DNA of 64,000 nt from Lingula anatina (lineage: Eukaryota; Brachiopoda; Lingulata; Lingulida; Lingulidae): positions 158,141 to 222,140 of the forward strand of contig NW_019775437.1 in assembly GCF_001039355.2 (NCBI RefSeq), written 5' to 3'. The notes below the pieces were generated by a model. It had not been told where the DNA came from and made no database searches. It was given only the letters and a program-made list of their open reading frames with translations. This document shows, piece by piece, positions 46,701 to 54,997 of the stretch. The translations under genes and the position numbers were made by a program. The stretch's first letter is position 1; each line of letters opens with the position of its first letter.

Positions 46701-49190
46701 TTTTTTCACATTCTGTTCTGCATTTTCTTCCTCCAATCTGAAAGGATTTCATTTTGGAACCATGCACAGCAAAGTGAATATTTACGTTACCCGGTCATTT
46801 GTTAAAAGATACAGAATCAAAACCGAAGGGTATTTTTTCAATTCTCGAAATCTGGTCAATTCACTTAACATTGGACACTTACCAAAACAACTTGGCTTTT
46901 TCAGCTATTTCCCCATCAACAACTTGGCTTTCTCAACTACTTCCCCTCCCCCCTTTACCCCTTTTAGCTTGGGATACTACCCTGTCCCGGTAACTGCAAG
47001 TCACCCGACTGGCATTGGATAGTTTTAAAAAGCCTCTAAAAACATTTTTACATATAAAATATTTTGATCATAATGTGTAAAACAGTGGTGTCATGCAGGT
47101 GAAAATCAGTATTTTCATTCAAATGTACCAGTATTAGGAATCTAGGATCAATCGTAATTTCTAACAGGTTTTCATACGTAAATTGTACTGAAATGCATCC
47201 GTCCTGCACTGGGATTTTTTAGAGTTCATTTTTAAATATTATTATTATTATACTAGCAAATGCAGGAACAGATCCAGTCATCCGAGGTGATACCCCCCCC
47301 CCCACCCCCCCCCCACCCACAAGGCTGATGGGACTCTCAAGTAAACTAAGAACACTAACTTCCTTTTTGTCATTATTTAAATGTCTTAGGCTCTATTCCC
47401 ATAGATTTTAGATTGATCTATCCCCGCGGGGAGTCTCACTAGATTACTTTCAGATAATCCGACTTAAATGTCCGTCCCGCCTACTACAAGCTGTAAGGGG
47501 GTAATTAACTTTCGTGTCTGCCCGGCTGACAGCTATTTAGCATGAACCCCCAGGGAGTTAGGTCGATCTAATCTATGGAAATGGGGTGTTACACAAAATT
47601 CCGGAACCCACTTCACACAGGAGCTTAGATCAAAATTAGTTTAACCTTTCAGACCAAAAATGGAAGTCCACTTCAATTTACGATAAATAGGTCTAGTTAA
47701 ATGAAACATTGCACCAGTTTTATATAAGTCTACCAGCCTAGTTCAAAGATTTTTTCTAATTTAGTCAATTACTGCATGCAGATACATCTTAAATTAAAAT
47801 CCAGTTAAATATTTAATTTGAAAGTATAGACCAACTTTAACTCTAAAACTATTTCCTAATCTCGCAATTAAAAATTGGCAGGTAAGACCAGTATTGATCT
47901 AGTAACCGTTAACTGTCAACTGTGATTTCACTTCTTATTCGTCTTACAGGGAACATAGTCAAAAATGACAACAACGGATATGATTAATGATTTTTCTTAC
48001 GATCCAATCTGATTTGTCGACTTAAGAATACTGGTTATCTCACAAATATACCAACTTATCCATACAATTAGCGATAACAACATGCATTATGGACAGGGCC
48101 AAGTTTCTGACCAAACACATGTCACGTGTTATTTTCCACCCATCATCTCACATTCAATGCCAAATTATCTTCACAAAGTCAGCAAATTGGCAGCCTTAAT
48201 TCTACCTCATTTGGTTAAAAGGATCAATCCATCCCTTTCATTCAGTTTCACCAATTTGAAGGCTACTTGGTTAGTGAGTTATGACGTGAAGAAAGATCAT
48301 ATTGCCTTACCATGCTCAAAGGACTCCTTTCCTCCCCGAGTTCTTCACTTTCAGTGCAATGTAAATAAACATAATATTTAAATCTCCTAATACTTTTGAA
48401 TTCCCAAATGTCACTGAAGTTATTTCTAAGTGTTCCAAAGTCTCAGACTACACTCATCTTGAAATCTCTTAAGCCATGGCCGAATGCAAACAGCGTAGTT
48501 TAGAAAAGCGTGGAGCGTAACTTTTCTATTTTTATGCAACATTTGATACAGTGTTATAATTTTAGTATCATTTTTCATGCATGTCAAAGACTCATAACAA
48601 AAATGCTTCCACAAAAGGCCCGAACATGCACCTCAATTAAGGAGCTACCTGGGAGAGAGAGAGAACAGGGATAAGAAGCCGTTCACATGCGCCACGTTTC
48701 AAACGTACTATGTTCCTTACAGCCGTTTTGTTTCTGTTCTGCATTTCAGACCACAATAAGTCCATTCGCAGCATTCTAAACATAAGCAGGTAGGCAGGTG
48801 AAAAGTTCACCAAATAATACAAATAATCAACCTATGGTCAAGATACACGTAAGAAAAACAGAGTTAACTCTCTGCACTTATGCAATGTATAAAAAAAATT
48901 GATGAAAAATGGTTAGTTTGGTCATTTTTTTCCTACTAGCTCAAGGTCAAAGATGATCAGCATGCCAAAGCTGATATGCAACTCAAAGGAAACTAACACA
49001 CTTTATCATAGCCCTGCAATTTTTATTTGCTATTACTAGCTTCCATATAAAATACTGTTATCTTTATAGTATGCTGTGAACTTGAGGGTAATAAAATTTA
49101 AGCAATCAACATTGTTTTACTGGCTAGTGTACAGACTAGAACAAGGACTCACCGAGGTTGAACCATGTGAATTTGTCCCCTCTCAGCTTT
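13561..49190 (-). CDS. GTF3C1-like: TFIIIC220 / GTF3C1-like subunit, 3' part (up to 12 exons)
   Basis: Exons in transcript order: 49153-49190, 48311-48342, 42572-42597, 41736-41801, 40118-40229, 36056-36114, 18855-18977, 18465-18609, 15967-16114, 15068-15263, 14537-14627, 13561-13649. They total 1125 nt and stay in one frame: 374 residues plus stop. The last six exons are firm. They encode VGVTIVRYICHE, HLMSRPWKKPEGGLNRTMFK, SHPGSIREDIYKHFNPILQP and ALELLEILETAGCMKKII, the pattern of the TFIIIC220 C-terminus, which ends ...YYNPTLDSIIKL. TFIIIC220 is the B-box-binding subunit of the RNA polymerase III factor TFIIIC, acting at tRNA genes in the nucleus. The six upstream exons rest on splice motifs and phase only. 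The N-terminal bulk of the protein should lie beyond 49 kb or outside the window. A GPCR gene is nested in the 18978-36055 intron. Confidence 0.65.
14537..14627 (-). CDS. TFIIIC220-like penultimate exon
   Basis: Acceptor TTTTTAG, donor GTTAGT. 30 codons plus 1 nt, including GCMKKIILKKKKKPSAFSKP, a lysine-rich basic patch that is likely nuclear. Confidence 0.78.
15068..15263 (-). CDS. TFIIIC220-like exon, C-terminal winged-helix-like region
   Basis: Acceptor ATGTCAG, donor GTATGA. Encodes LMSRPWKKPEGGLN, ILSHPGSIREDIYKHF and LQPVVALELLE. The RPW...HPG-I-E-I...LQP-ELL pattern is the most conserved block of the family C-terminus. Confidence 0.82.
15704..15740 (+). repeat. (GT)n microsatellite
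   Basis: Directly abuts MITE A copy 2, whose 5-bp duplication TGTGT is drawn from it. Confidence 0.93.
15741..15911 (+). mobile_element. MITE family A, copy 2
   Basis: CAGGAGCGGATTAAGG to GGATCCGCCCCTG, inserted into a GT repeat with TGTGT on both sides. Lies in a TFIIIC intron 56 bp from exon 15967-16114. Confidence 0.8.
15967..16114 (-). CDS. TFIIIC220-like exon, charged linker
   Basis: Acceptor GTGCTTCAG, donor GTAAGT. Low-complexity charged linker ending RSSRKSRLREMERAKQQG with a split Lys codon. Open in only one frame, which matches both neighbours. Confidence 0.72.
17126..17221. repeat. Short hairpin-forming inverted repeat
   Basis: GGACTCTTGCTG pairs perfectly with CAGCAAGAGTCC, followed after a 9-nt bulge by AGATAAACA with TGTTTATCT. 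96 bp overall, in a TFIIIC intron. Small foldback MITE or structured RNA. Confidence 0.5.
17841..18055 (-). mobile_element. MITE family B, copy 1
   Basis: Ends CACCCCATTTCCATAGAT and ATCTATGGGAATAGAGCC, flanked by TAA on both sides (17838-17840, 18056-18058). Tourist/PIF-Harbinger-like by 3-bp duplication. 215 bp, no coding capacity. Confidence 0.75.
18465..18609 (-). CDS. TFIIIC220-like exon, acidic/Ser-rich linker
   Basis: Acceptor CTTATAG, donor GTACTA. Encodes VSEGNQQQLSPDDVQ and a Ser/Thr/Asp-rich stretch ending LQYADNE. Frame joins both neighbours. Confidence 0.68.
18855..18977 (-). CDS. TFIIIC220-like exon, VGV...PWVTHSF block
   Basis: Acceptor TTCTCTTTAAG, donor GTGAGT; 41 codons, phase 0 at both ends. 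ILKVGVTIVRYICHE...APWVTHSF fits the conserved strand/helix preceding the acidic linker in TFIIIC220. Confidence 0.72.
19600..20477. other. Intronic stretch with unassigned overlapping ORFs
   Basis: Open readings of 61 and 73 codons overlap on opposite strands at 19690-19930, in a patch with more CpG than its surroundings. I recognise no family. Could be a decayed insertion. Nothing else seen up to the duplication at 20478. Confidence 0.25.
20478..22732. repeat. Large direct duplication 1, left copy
   Basis: 2255 bp nearly identical to 22735-24957, running from GGAAAAATGTGGACTTAC to the C-rich/poly-A end. Small indels and substitutions distinguish the copies. No coding content seen. Confidence 0.92.
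21662..21690 (+). promoter_or_regulatory. Triple AGGTCA array (nuclear-receptor-like), left copy
   Basis: Three AGGTCA half-sites at 21665, 21675 and 21685, exactly 10 bp apart (DR4 spacing). The first two are extended as TCAAGGTCA, the NR5A/ERR monomer motif. Repeated at 23894, 23904 and 23914 in the right copy. Function is inference. Confidence 0.35.
22733..22733. other. Single unknown base, probable contig join
   Basis: N directly after a poly-A tract and exactly between the two copies of duplication 1. Confidence 0.85.
22735..24957. repeat. Large direct duplication 1, right copy
   Basis: Second copy, separated from the first by a single N (22733) and one base. Differs by, for example, loss of a stretch before CTCAAAACAAT and gain of ACATGTAG. 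Divergence looks allelic. Confidence 0.92.
24958..27364. other. Region downstream of the GPCR, no gene seen
   Basis: Contains (AAAT)n at 25470-25495 and 26144-26191, a G run near 25669, a 43-bp tandem repeat at 26405-26490 and poly-A at 26789-26810. Part of it should be the GPCR 3' UTR. A minus-strand AATAAA lies at 25005-25010 but is far from the stop. Confidence 0.45.
26405..26490 (+). repeat. 43-bp tandem duplication
   Basis: Two adjacent copies of ATGGTTTAAAATGTT...GTGATATAATA differing at one base. Confidence 0.9.
27365..28792 (-). CDS. FMRFamide-receptor-like class A GPCR
   Basis: 475 residues in one exon. An N-terminal ectodomain of about 68 residues has sequons NMT (39) and NWS (52). 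Seven hydrophobic helices lie at roughly 69-98, 107-130, 150-181, 200-218, 250-276, 296-322 and 331-358. Class A landmarks: N91 (TM1), D118 in LSACDAL (TM2), VDRYIMICHP at 178-187, CQVP at 312-315 in place of CWxP, and NIVPY at 353-357 in place of NPxxY, then GKKFRREL helix 8 and Cys376 as possible palmitoylation site. DRY-x-x-CHP plus FGKKFRREL is typical of FMRFamide/myosuppressin-type neuropeptide receptors. It should be a plasma-membrane G-protein-coupled neuropeptide receptor; ligand unknown. No Cys at the usual TM3 or ECL2 disulphide positions. Tail ends SPIVDL, a possible PDZ ligand. An AG two bases before the ATG may be a splice acceptor. Confidence 0.88.
   Translation of the reverse strand: MGTTADDFILRIFEQKYGLTSTQIPDDNTDYMTLLEEKNMTFGLIDNNYWKNWSVPPYAEDSEIQFTHALVTFYLLGVCGMIVCVLGIIANIMSAIVLTRKSMKSSTYTYLAALSACDALVLLMTMILFSKDTKIPEREREFYGPSYSVYYAYLFPYVHPLAIMFQVTSVWLTLAFTVDRYIMICHPFKAEKYCSKSRARKVVCGISVLGVLFNLVRFFEYETNEIEFLGTKTVYQLTKLGNDYVFREIVHSWLYLVFVCGVPFLALAVLNAFLIHAVRQSRKLARELNPQEKYQNNTTVMLIGVVMVFFICQVPALIAREIWAFDINASFSTAVFIYNEVGNFLVALNSAINIVPYYFFGKKFRRELLTTFFRPCIDKETLCALSHADSTMRTHRRESNMSSTSTRQWQSQGHTTYTECPFSEERTANGVTMALLPLKNRPGETAESSNNNYAHNGKSQKLLLKTDDNSPIVDL
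28793..29899 (-). other. Possible 5' UTR exon of the GPCR
   Basis: On the minus strand, CATTTTCTTTTTTTAATTTT plus TTAG at 29900 is a strong acceptor. The sequence from 29899 to the GPCR ATG could be one 5' UTR exon with short upstream ORFs. The AG at 28794 could instead splice directly to the CDS. Confidence 0.3.
29900..33640. other. Non-coding stretch upstream of the GPCR
   Basis: Inside the inferred TFIIIC intron. No ORF with recognisable content. Holds the minisatellite at 31832-32098 and a G run near 32195. Confidence 0.5.
31832..32098 (+). repeat. Degenerate minisatellite of TGACCACTGGTCA units
   Basis: About ten imperfect units of roughly 20-30 bp built on CTGACCACTGGTC followed by a C/T-rich spacer. 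Each core is a near-palindrome of GGTCA half-sites. Confidence 0.75.
33644..33891 (+). mobile_element. MITE family B, long hairpin variant
   Basis: TAA on both sides (33641-33643, 33892-33894). Ends GGGACAATTCCCA and TGGGAACCCAGTC. Almost the whole 248 bp folds back on itself around AGGGGGTAATTATC..., unlike other B copies. Confidence 0.75.
33975..34150 (+). mobile_element. MITE family C, diverged copy
   Basis: Weak similarity to 45119-45391: GATCCATGGACTAACAGATCC, CAAGTGGGTCAGCCATATTT and GATCTACAGATCGAC blocks. Confidence 0.35.
34628..34732 (+). repeat. (AAT)n with duplicated flank
   Basis: (AAT)n at 34628-34647 and 34661-34721, each followed by AAGTGTGCTGTCAAGA, so the tract and its flank were duplicated together. 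Confidence 0.9.
35727..35860 (-). other. Candidate GPCR 5' UTR first exon
   Basis: Ends at a strong donor, CTACATGTAG|GTAAGT. No open frame of note. Could pair with the acceptor at 29900. Upstream boundary is a guess. Confidence 0.22.
36056..36114 (-). CDS. TFIIIC220-like candidate exon (IERTRTPNTVLYVNDMDAN)
   Basis: 59 nt with acceptor TGTATTGCAG and donor GTAAGT. 19 codons plus a split Val codon. Ends phase 0, exactly as needed to join ILKVGV at 18977. The join crosses the GPCR-containing intron. Confidence 0.5.
36266..36291 (+). repeat. Poly-A tract
   Basis: 26-nt A run. Lysine-rich short ORFs here are translation of this run. Confidence 0.9.
36865..37137 (+). mobile_element. MITE family H, complete copy
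   Basis: Long imperfect terminal inverted repeats: GGGGCCAGTTTCATGTACGA at left versus a right end reading inward as GCCCATTTCACACAAGAACT. GGTCTTAACTTTTAAACC pairs with GGTCTAAACTTTAAGACC. Non-coding. Confidence 0.55.
38736..38961 (-). mobile_element. MITE family B, copy 3
   Basis: Starts CACCCCATTTCCATAGAT and ends TGGGAAAGCATCC, flanked by AAA on both sides. Contains an internal AGATC-rich terminal expansion. Confidence 0.7.
39088..39130. repeat. Perfect 20-bp inverted repeat with 3-nt loop
   Basis: AAGGTTTACATGAAATAAAT at 39088-39107 and its exact reverse complement at 39111-39130, loop TTC. A partial third copy follows immediately. Confidence 0.95.
40118..40229 (-). CDS. TFIIIC220-like candidate exon (WRDLLIHGVQQPIVP)
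   Basis: 112 nt, acceptor GGGTTTAG and donor GTAAGA. 37 codons plus 1 nt completing Val with the next exon. Content is compatible with a winged-helix segment. Pyrimidine tract is weak. Confidence 0.45.
41294..41421 (+). mobile_element. MITE family E, internally deleted copy
   Basis: CAGACCGTAGCC to CCACGGGCCTG with a perfect 5-bp duplication ATACA on both sides. 128 bp. Confidence 0.7.
41736..41801 (-). CDS. TFIIIC220-like candidate exon (IVDLHNEMVSFLQSLEIM)
   Basis: 66 nt, phase 0 at both ends, donor GTGAGT. Acceptor AAAATAG, with nearby alternatives. An amphipathic-helix-like reading. Confidence 0.42.
42572..42597 (-). CDS. Candidate 26-nt micro-exon
   Basis: TTCTCTTTATAG acceptor and GTAAGC donor, both good. 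Encodes KQVVCGPT after a split codon. Frame fits downstream exon 41736-41801. Confidence 0.33.
45119..45391 (+). mobile_element. MITE family C, diverged copy
   Basis: Long inverted arms: GATCCACGGACTAAATATGG near the left and CCATATTTGATCCACGGATC near the right. The middle block GGTTTAATTGCTAGG of family C appears as TGTTTAATTGCTAGGCCC. Confidence 0.6.
45463..45630 (+). mobile_element. MITE family A, copy 3
   Basis: CAGGGGCGGATTTAGG to GGATCCGCCCCTG, flanked by AAATA on both sides. 168 bp, the same length as copy 1. Confidence 0.82.
46590..46700 (-). mobile_element. MITE family E, inverted partial copy
   Basis: Reverse-orientation remnant ending GAAATTGCTGGCTACAGGCC, with the C-run counterpart of the family's G run. 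Confidence 0.5.
47389..47588 (+). mobile_element. MITE family B, copy 4
   Basis: GGCTCTATTCCCATAGAT to TCTATGGAAATGGGGTG with TTA on both sides (47386-47388, 47589-47591). 200 bp. Confidence 0.78.
47600..47870 (+). repeat. Family H-like diverged element
   Basis: CACTTCACACAGGAGCTTAG and CTTTCAGACC blocks resemble family H arms. Adjacent to MITE B copy 4. Boundaries uncertain. Confidence 0.3.
48311..48342 (-). CDS. Candidate 32-nt micro-exon
   Basis: Donor GTAAGG, poor acceptor context (GTGAAG). Would encode TRGGKESFEH between split codons and keeps frame with 42572-42597. Locally GC-rich. Weakest link of the chain. Confidence 0.22.
49153..49190 (-). CDS. Candidate 38-nt exon
   Basis: Strong donor GTGAGTCC; acceptor ACTAG or a neighbour. 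Would encode KAERGQIHMVQP and a split Arg codon joined to the 32-nt micro-exon. Phase-compatible only. Confidence 0.25.
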
Positions 49191-51984
49191 CTAGTCTACA
49201 CCTGTCCTTTCCCTGCGCCTTTTTTGACTTTTGTCCTGAACAAAACGTCCCTAACAATCCATACAGTATTCACGCGAAATCCCTATGCAACAATACGCAA
49301 CTGTTTATGAAAATGAATCAAGGCTTTTGGGAACAAGTCACTTGAAAGATCAAGTTTGTCACGGAAATTAATTCATCAAAGGATCTTATTGAGATGGACA
49401 AGAATGGGGTTTTATTAATGCTCCCTGAAATAGCACATGGTAAGGTTGGGTTATCAAAAGCAAATCTAACCCAGCTTTTTGTTCAAATTTGAGTAAATAC
49501 TTTCCAATCTAATTTCAACACCCTAACTTTCTGTTTTTTTTTCTCCTCCAGTCTATGTATACAAAATGTAATAAAACACAACAAAGTAACTGAAGCCAAA
49601 ACTTCGTTAATTCTTTCAGACGGCAGCAAGGTACTATTACTGTCTCCATAACCACAGTGGAAACAACATATAGAAAAATATATAAATTCTTTACTGCCTG
49701 GGGAACAAGGTGAAATATCACCCGATTAGGAGAAGGTCAAGCCAGTGCAAAATATACGCTTCATTTTGATTCAGTTCATGGTACATGCTCATTCCACCCA
49801 TCAAAAATTCAATCATAAAGCTTGCACATTCCACCCATCAAGCATTTAATAGCCACGCAATAATTTTACTTACACTTTTATTAAAAGGATAACAACTGTT
49901 CATTTTGGCCCAAAGATGGATTTTTCTGAGGTAAACGACAATTTCCCTATACTTACCAATGATTAAAGAATCTACTCCAACATTCAAAGTTAGTCCATGT
50001 TTTTTTTTTGTAATAATCTCTTAGGAGATGTAATTGAGTACAGCCATCTATGGAGGTCAGGTGATCCAATGGCAAGCACAGATTCCAAAATATTTCGAAA
50101 CTGCCAATTTGGTGGTAAAAGGAAATTTTTAATATTTGTAATATTCGAGTTGTATAAAATATATTCATTGTAAAATATGGATCATATGAAGAGTTGTTAT
50201 ACCTTTTAACAGCCAAGCAATAATTTTACTTATACATTTATTAACATAAATAGTTTTCAGTAAAGCATTAACTTCTAAATGTTTATTTGTACATCACCAG
50301 GGAACAGTTTTATACACAACTTTTGATATATCATGCTAGTTATCTACTTCATCAAAACTTTTGGTTCCACTGAAATGTTAGAAAATAAATGAATTACTAC
50401 AGAAAAAGTATTCAATGAATAAAACAAAAAACAAACAAACAATTAATAAATAATCAAGGCAGCAAAGCTATCAAATGTACAGACATAAAGCAGGAAATAA
50501 TGATACAAAAAGTTCATGCATCACAAGTAATGCATGCATCACAAGTAACATGGACATCCAGAATATTTATCTAGCATGGTGCTTCAGGCCCATGAGAGTT
50601 CAAAGTCACATCTTGAAAATGCCAATATGTAAAAAAAAAAAGAACATTAAAAGAAAAAAAACACATAACTTCAGAAATAATAATTTGATGAGGTAACTGA
50701 TTCAGCTGTATTGAAGTCTCAAGAATCATCCTTGTAAGTTAAATCTTAATAAGAAAAAGGTTTTCCTTTCTTACTGCTCATGGTGGAAGTGCACAAAATA
50801 GGATTTTTGCCAATTTTGATGCAATATCATGTATTGCAAGTAACATGAACGTTTAATGTAACCAGCACAGAGCTCTAGTCCCATGGGATTTCAAACTCAC
50901 ATACTGAAAAAAATTGCACTACTTCAAGAAAGAGAATCCAATCATGGTGCTTTGCAAGTCAAGATGTACTTTAGTCCTAAAAATCAGTCTTGTAAGTTTG
51001 AAGATAGAAAGTAACAAGGCTTTACGTCCATGGTGTCAGTGCACAATATGTATTTAAAAAAAAAATTAATAACATAATGCTATGTTACATAATGGTTTAC
51101 AGATAGCCAGTTGATGGCTAAATATCAATACATAAACAAAGTTACCCTTATATATAAGCACCTGTCCCCAAGGCAAACTTCCCTCTTCCCTAAGGCATAC
51201 TTCAATCTCAGGTAAGTTCACACAATTAATACTCAATTCTCAGTAAGGTTACCTGCTGTCCCAACTAAGTACACAAGGGCACAAACATATATATATATAC
51301 ACAAACATAATAATACATTCATTTCTTATTGATGTTATTGCTACAAACAGCTTTTGTGGGGAGAACTCATGCACAGTTCTTCTGGCCCTAATATCTTCAG
51401 CATAAAACTTTGCCAAAAGTATTCTTAGCCTGTCTCAACAAAACTGAAAATTTTTCACATTTCTGCTCCATATTATCATTAAAATGCTACCTTAAATAGA
51501 TGAATAAAGTGTCCATTTCAATGAAAAATTGATATCCAAGGTGAGGTATGTTCCTCCCATGCTGTCCCCCCTGTGGTATTCAATGACATAATGTTATATA
51601 GGTTATTATTCAGATTTCATACCCCCGTGTAAAGGTACAGCAACGGCCCAGTGAACACCGCAGGATTATGTCACATTATGCACTAATAGAACAACAAACG
51701 CCCTTTTCTTTTTAATCCCACTTAATCCTAGCATTGTGTGTTTTCTTTGCCATAATCAATGACTTACATATGGTCGGTATATCGGAATGTTTGATAAATT
51801 CAAAATCACTTGTCAATGACCTGTTTTCTTTAAAACCAGTGAATCGGTACGTAGACCATTGGGGTGCCATTTTCATAACAAAACAGGAAAAGAGTTTCCC
51901 CCCTTCAATGAAGATAATATTTAAGAACACAAGCTCAGGCAATGAACAGCATATCACGTTGTAATATATGACACCTGATTAACT

Positions 51985-52040
<56 letters not shown>

Positions 52041-53101
52041 GCTACAGTTTTATGCAGAAATGAAATAAAAAAGTAAAAACTGCTACAAACCAAAGATTAA
52101 CCAATAATGGATCCCCACATCACTGCATTCCACAATCTTTATCACACTATCAGTTATAGCCATATACTTTTGGTATAGGAAATATCAAACAATTATGTAG
52201 GTAGTTCAAGAACATTTTATTGTTATTTTGATTTTATGAAAATTACATATATACAGAGTTACATGCACCCTAAATTTATTGGCCTCCTATCAGATGTCCA
52301 TAACAACACTCTTAACATTATGATTGTTCACATAAGGGCATTACTTATACAAAATATATTCAAACAATGCCAAAAACTTGTAGGCCCCATTGTGAAACCT
52401 AAAAACACCACTTTTCTTATCATTTAAGATCAAAATTAATGTAAAAGTGACAGGCCAAAATTCAAGCCCTGCACAAGTAGCAGCCTCTTTATGGAATGGG
52501 AGTCAAGTCAGCTGACCTGAGGACGTTCTAAACTGAATCAAACGTGCTACTCGATCAACTCCAAAACAACTCTTCAAATTGCTTGCCTAATATTCGATCC
52601 TTGGAAATAACAGAATTTATTGCAAAATCAATATCTTATGACTTGGTCCCAACAAAGCAAAGTATTTTACAAACCTGTGTACAATTACCCAGAAATCGCA
52701 TTAGCTTCCATTGCCAAAGCTTAATTTATACCACATTGGCATAAAACTCAAAAGAAACCAACAAAATCAATAAATTGTAATTACATCATTAGGAAAACTA
52801 TCTAACAGAGATGTCATAACCAGTGGCTATTGAATAATTAAGCCTGTACTCATCATACCTAAGCAATTAATAAACTGCCTGGTTATATGTTTGAATGAAC
52901 ACTGCTACATTAAAGAAAACCAATTATTAATGATACGAATTGCAGCTACCAGTAAGAAATATTACTTGTCTGTGAGGGGATTGTCTATAGTTTCTTAGTG
53001 CATGTAAATGATAAACTGAATTTCCTGCTTTTCATGAGCACATACCTAAGTAACATGCACTTATCTGCAAATTAAAATAAAAAAAATCAATATTTTCAAG
53101 A
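49191..53101. other. No supported gene
   Basis: AT-rich, with scattered short ORFs on both strands and none recognisable. Contains the (AATC)n tract at 51984-52038 and a 19-bp tandem pair around GCATCACAAGTAA near 50516-50547. N-terminal TFIIIC exons could be hidden here but I could not identify them. Confidence 0.4.
51984..52038 (+). repeat. (AATC)n microsatellite
   Basis: About 13 units of ATCA, uninterrupted. Confidence 0.95.
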
Positions 53102-53241
53102 AACAAAAAATTGGCTCTTATGAAAAACATTCAAAGGTCATTGACCTTACCTATAATGTGTAATAAATATGTATATGAATATGAGTCAGCAAGGTGCATA
53201 TGACATGCACATGCAAGAGCAAGGCACAAGTAAATGTCAAA

Positions 53242-53530
53242 GGCCCCATTCAGAACAGATGATCCTAGTACTAACTGATCCACCGACTAAATATGGCGGA
53301 CCACACTTCAAAAGAGATGCCGCCAATTCCTGATCGTTTCCCTGCCTCTATACATGCCATTAAATGGATTAAATCTCGACTCTAAGGTTTAATTGCTAGG
53401 CCCCTGCAGCGACGGCGCATGTGGAGGTGGAGAGACCATTGAGAATCAGCGGCATCTCTTTTGAAGTGTGGTCGGCCATATTTAGTCGGCGGATCAGTTA
53501 GTACTCGGATCATCTACTCTGAATGGGGCC
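53242..53530 (+). mobile_element. MITE family C, complete copy
   Basis: GGCCCCATTCAGAACAGATG at left and its inverted match at right ending TCTGAATGGGGCC. Long inner arms containing GACTAAATATGGC. Flanks AAA and TAA, possibly a decayed 3-bp duplication. Allelic-looking twin at 55140-55406. Confidence 0.75.
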
Positions 53531-54133
53531 TAATGTTTGCTGTACACCTTGCTGATGAGTGATGCCATCAGCTCATACTTATGTGAATTCTATCTATCCA
53601 CCAAAACCAAACACCTGACCATAAAGAAAGTTGTAATTTTTGGCCGGGTCAGTTACATATACCAAGAAGTTTGTCCCTTGGAACCATTTCAAATAAAAGA
53701 AATTAGACCAAATATTAACCTCAACTTTCAGAGTAAAACATGGAGTACCAGTATCTCAATTCAGGATAAATGTGCAGTGCCAGCCCTGTAAAACAGACTA
53801 ACAATGATAATTATTGGTCTTAAAAAGTCACTATTTCTGTCTTGATTTAAAACATGTGGACTGATATACCTTGGGTTACAGTACAAAACTATTTATTTGT
53901 TCTTAAATTTGGACAAATTTTTTATTTTGCAGTGAGTTATTGTGTTTTAAGTCCAGAGATTCAAAAAGTCATTAAGTCGTCTGTTTTGGGGCTAAATTCT
54001 TAGCCTGCGCTTAAAACATAATCCACTAGGTTGCATTTCACAATGAATTAAAAATACACTTATTTTTTGTTTAGCCTCGGGAACAAAATGCCTGGTGAAC
54101 AAACTGAGAATGTCTTAACAAAGGTGTTTATAC

Positions 54134-54290
54134 CAGGGGCGGATGGAGGCCATCTTCAGAGTCTTCCAGAAGACGATCAGAATCTTCCAAGTTTACATTG
54201 AAAGGCATCTGATTTTTTCTGTCAGAAGTGGAGGATGGATCAACAATATGGAGGATGGATCAACAAAGCACCTGCATACCCACATGTACC
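54134..54290 (+). mobile_element. MITE family A, 3'-degraded copy
   Basis: CAGGGGCGGATGGAGGCCAT start with the family A interior. The right terminus is lost and replaced by two tandem 20-bp units (54229-54266). Twin at 55991-56155 has three units. Confidence 0.65.
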
Positions 54291-54848
54291 ATTTTGGCAT
54301 GTTTACGGGCCAATAATTCAATAATGCAAAGTCAAAGTTAACATTTAATAATTTTTCAGCCATTCCATTGAAGCAATTTTGTGAAACAGCCCCCCCCCCC
54401 CCCATTAAAGTGACGTACTTATCACAGTGTCATAATTGTGGTCAAAGCGTGACCAATCTTGGTCTGAATTATGCTTCTTGACTGACCTAATATGTTGTAA
54501 TCAGTTTAAAGATACAAAATTCCAAATCCAGGAAATAGAAGCTATCAGCAGGAAAACTATCAAAACATACCACAGCTTTAAGCAGTGAAGGCAAACTGAT
54601 TCGGTTACTCTCAATTAACATTAGTGCCACATGCACTTTGGTATAGGGAATAATTACCAACAAACAGAGAGAGAGAGAGAGTGAGAGAGAGAGAGAGAGA
54701 CCCCCAAAGCTGAGTCACTGTAAAGCACACTTATGCTTATCCCAGACACTGTCAGAAGCACTTAATACCACGTAATTTAATCACTCTGTCAGGTGACAGG
54801 GAGACATATTAGCTCACAGTCAATAAAAAACTAATTGGGTGTTGTGTA

Positions 54849-54849
54849 N
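54849..54849. other. Single unknown base, probable contig join
   Basis: N inside the 300-bp unique stretch separating the two copies of duplication 2. Confidence 0.8.
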
Positions 54850-54900
54850 GCCAAAAAGAAAAACTGTCTTCCACTTATCGTGTTAACGGTGAAAGTGCAC

Positions 54901-54997
54901 GGCGACGGTGACGGCGACGGCGACATCGACGGCGACAGGGACGGCAACGCCAGACGCAGGTGATGGCAATATGTACAGACACATCTGTGTCTGTACA
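54901..54997. repeat. GGCGAC-rich tract and 12-bp palindrome
   Basis: GGCGAC/GGTGAC hexamers at 54901-54948, then TGTACAGACACA-TC-TGTGTCTGTACA at 54972-54997, ending one base before the right copy of duplication 2. Confidence 0.85.

Larger units (their letters stand above)
42600..48310. other. Inferred TFIIIC intron, mostly repeats
   Basis: Contains poly-A (44047-44069), MITE C (45119-45391), MITE A (45463-45630), MITE E (46590-46700), MITE B (47389-47588) and a family H-like stretch (47600-47870). No further coding exon identified with confidence. Confidence 0.4.
53102..54700. repeat. Large direct duplication 2, left copy
   Basis: Matches 54999-56624 from AACAAAAAATTGGCTCTTAT to the AACAGAGAGAGA microsatellite. 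Contains a complete MITE C and a degenerate MITE A. Confidence 0.9.

Noticed and set aside
48082-48381. 99-codon plus-strand ORF
   Set aside because: No recognisable motif, no supporting splice or promoter signal, and codon content typical of random sequence.
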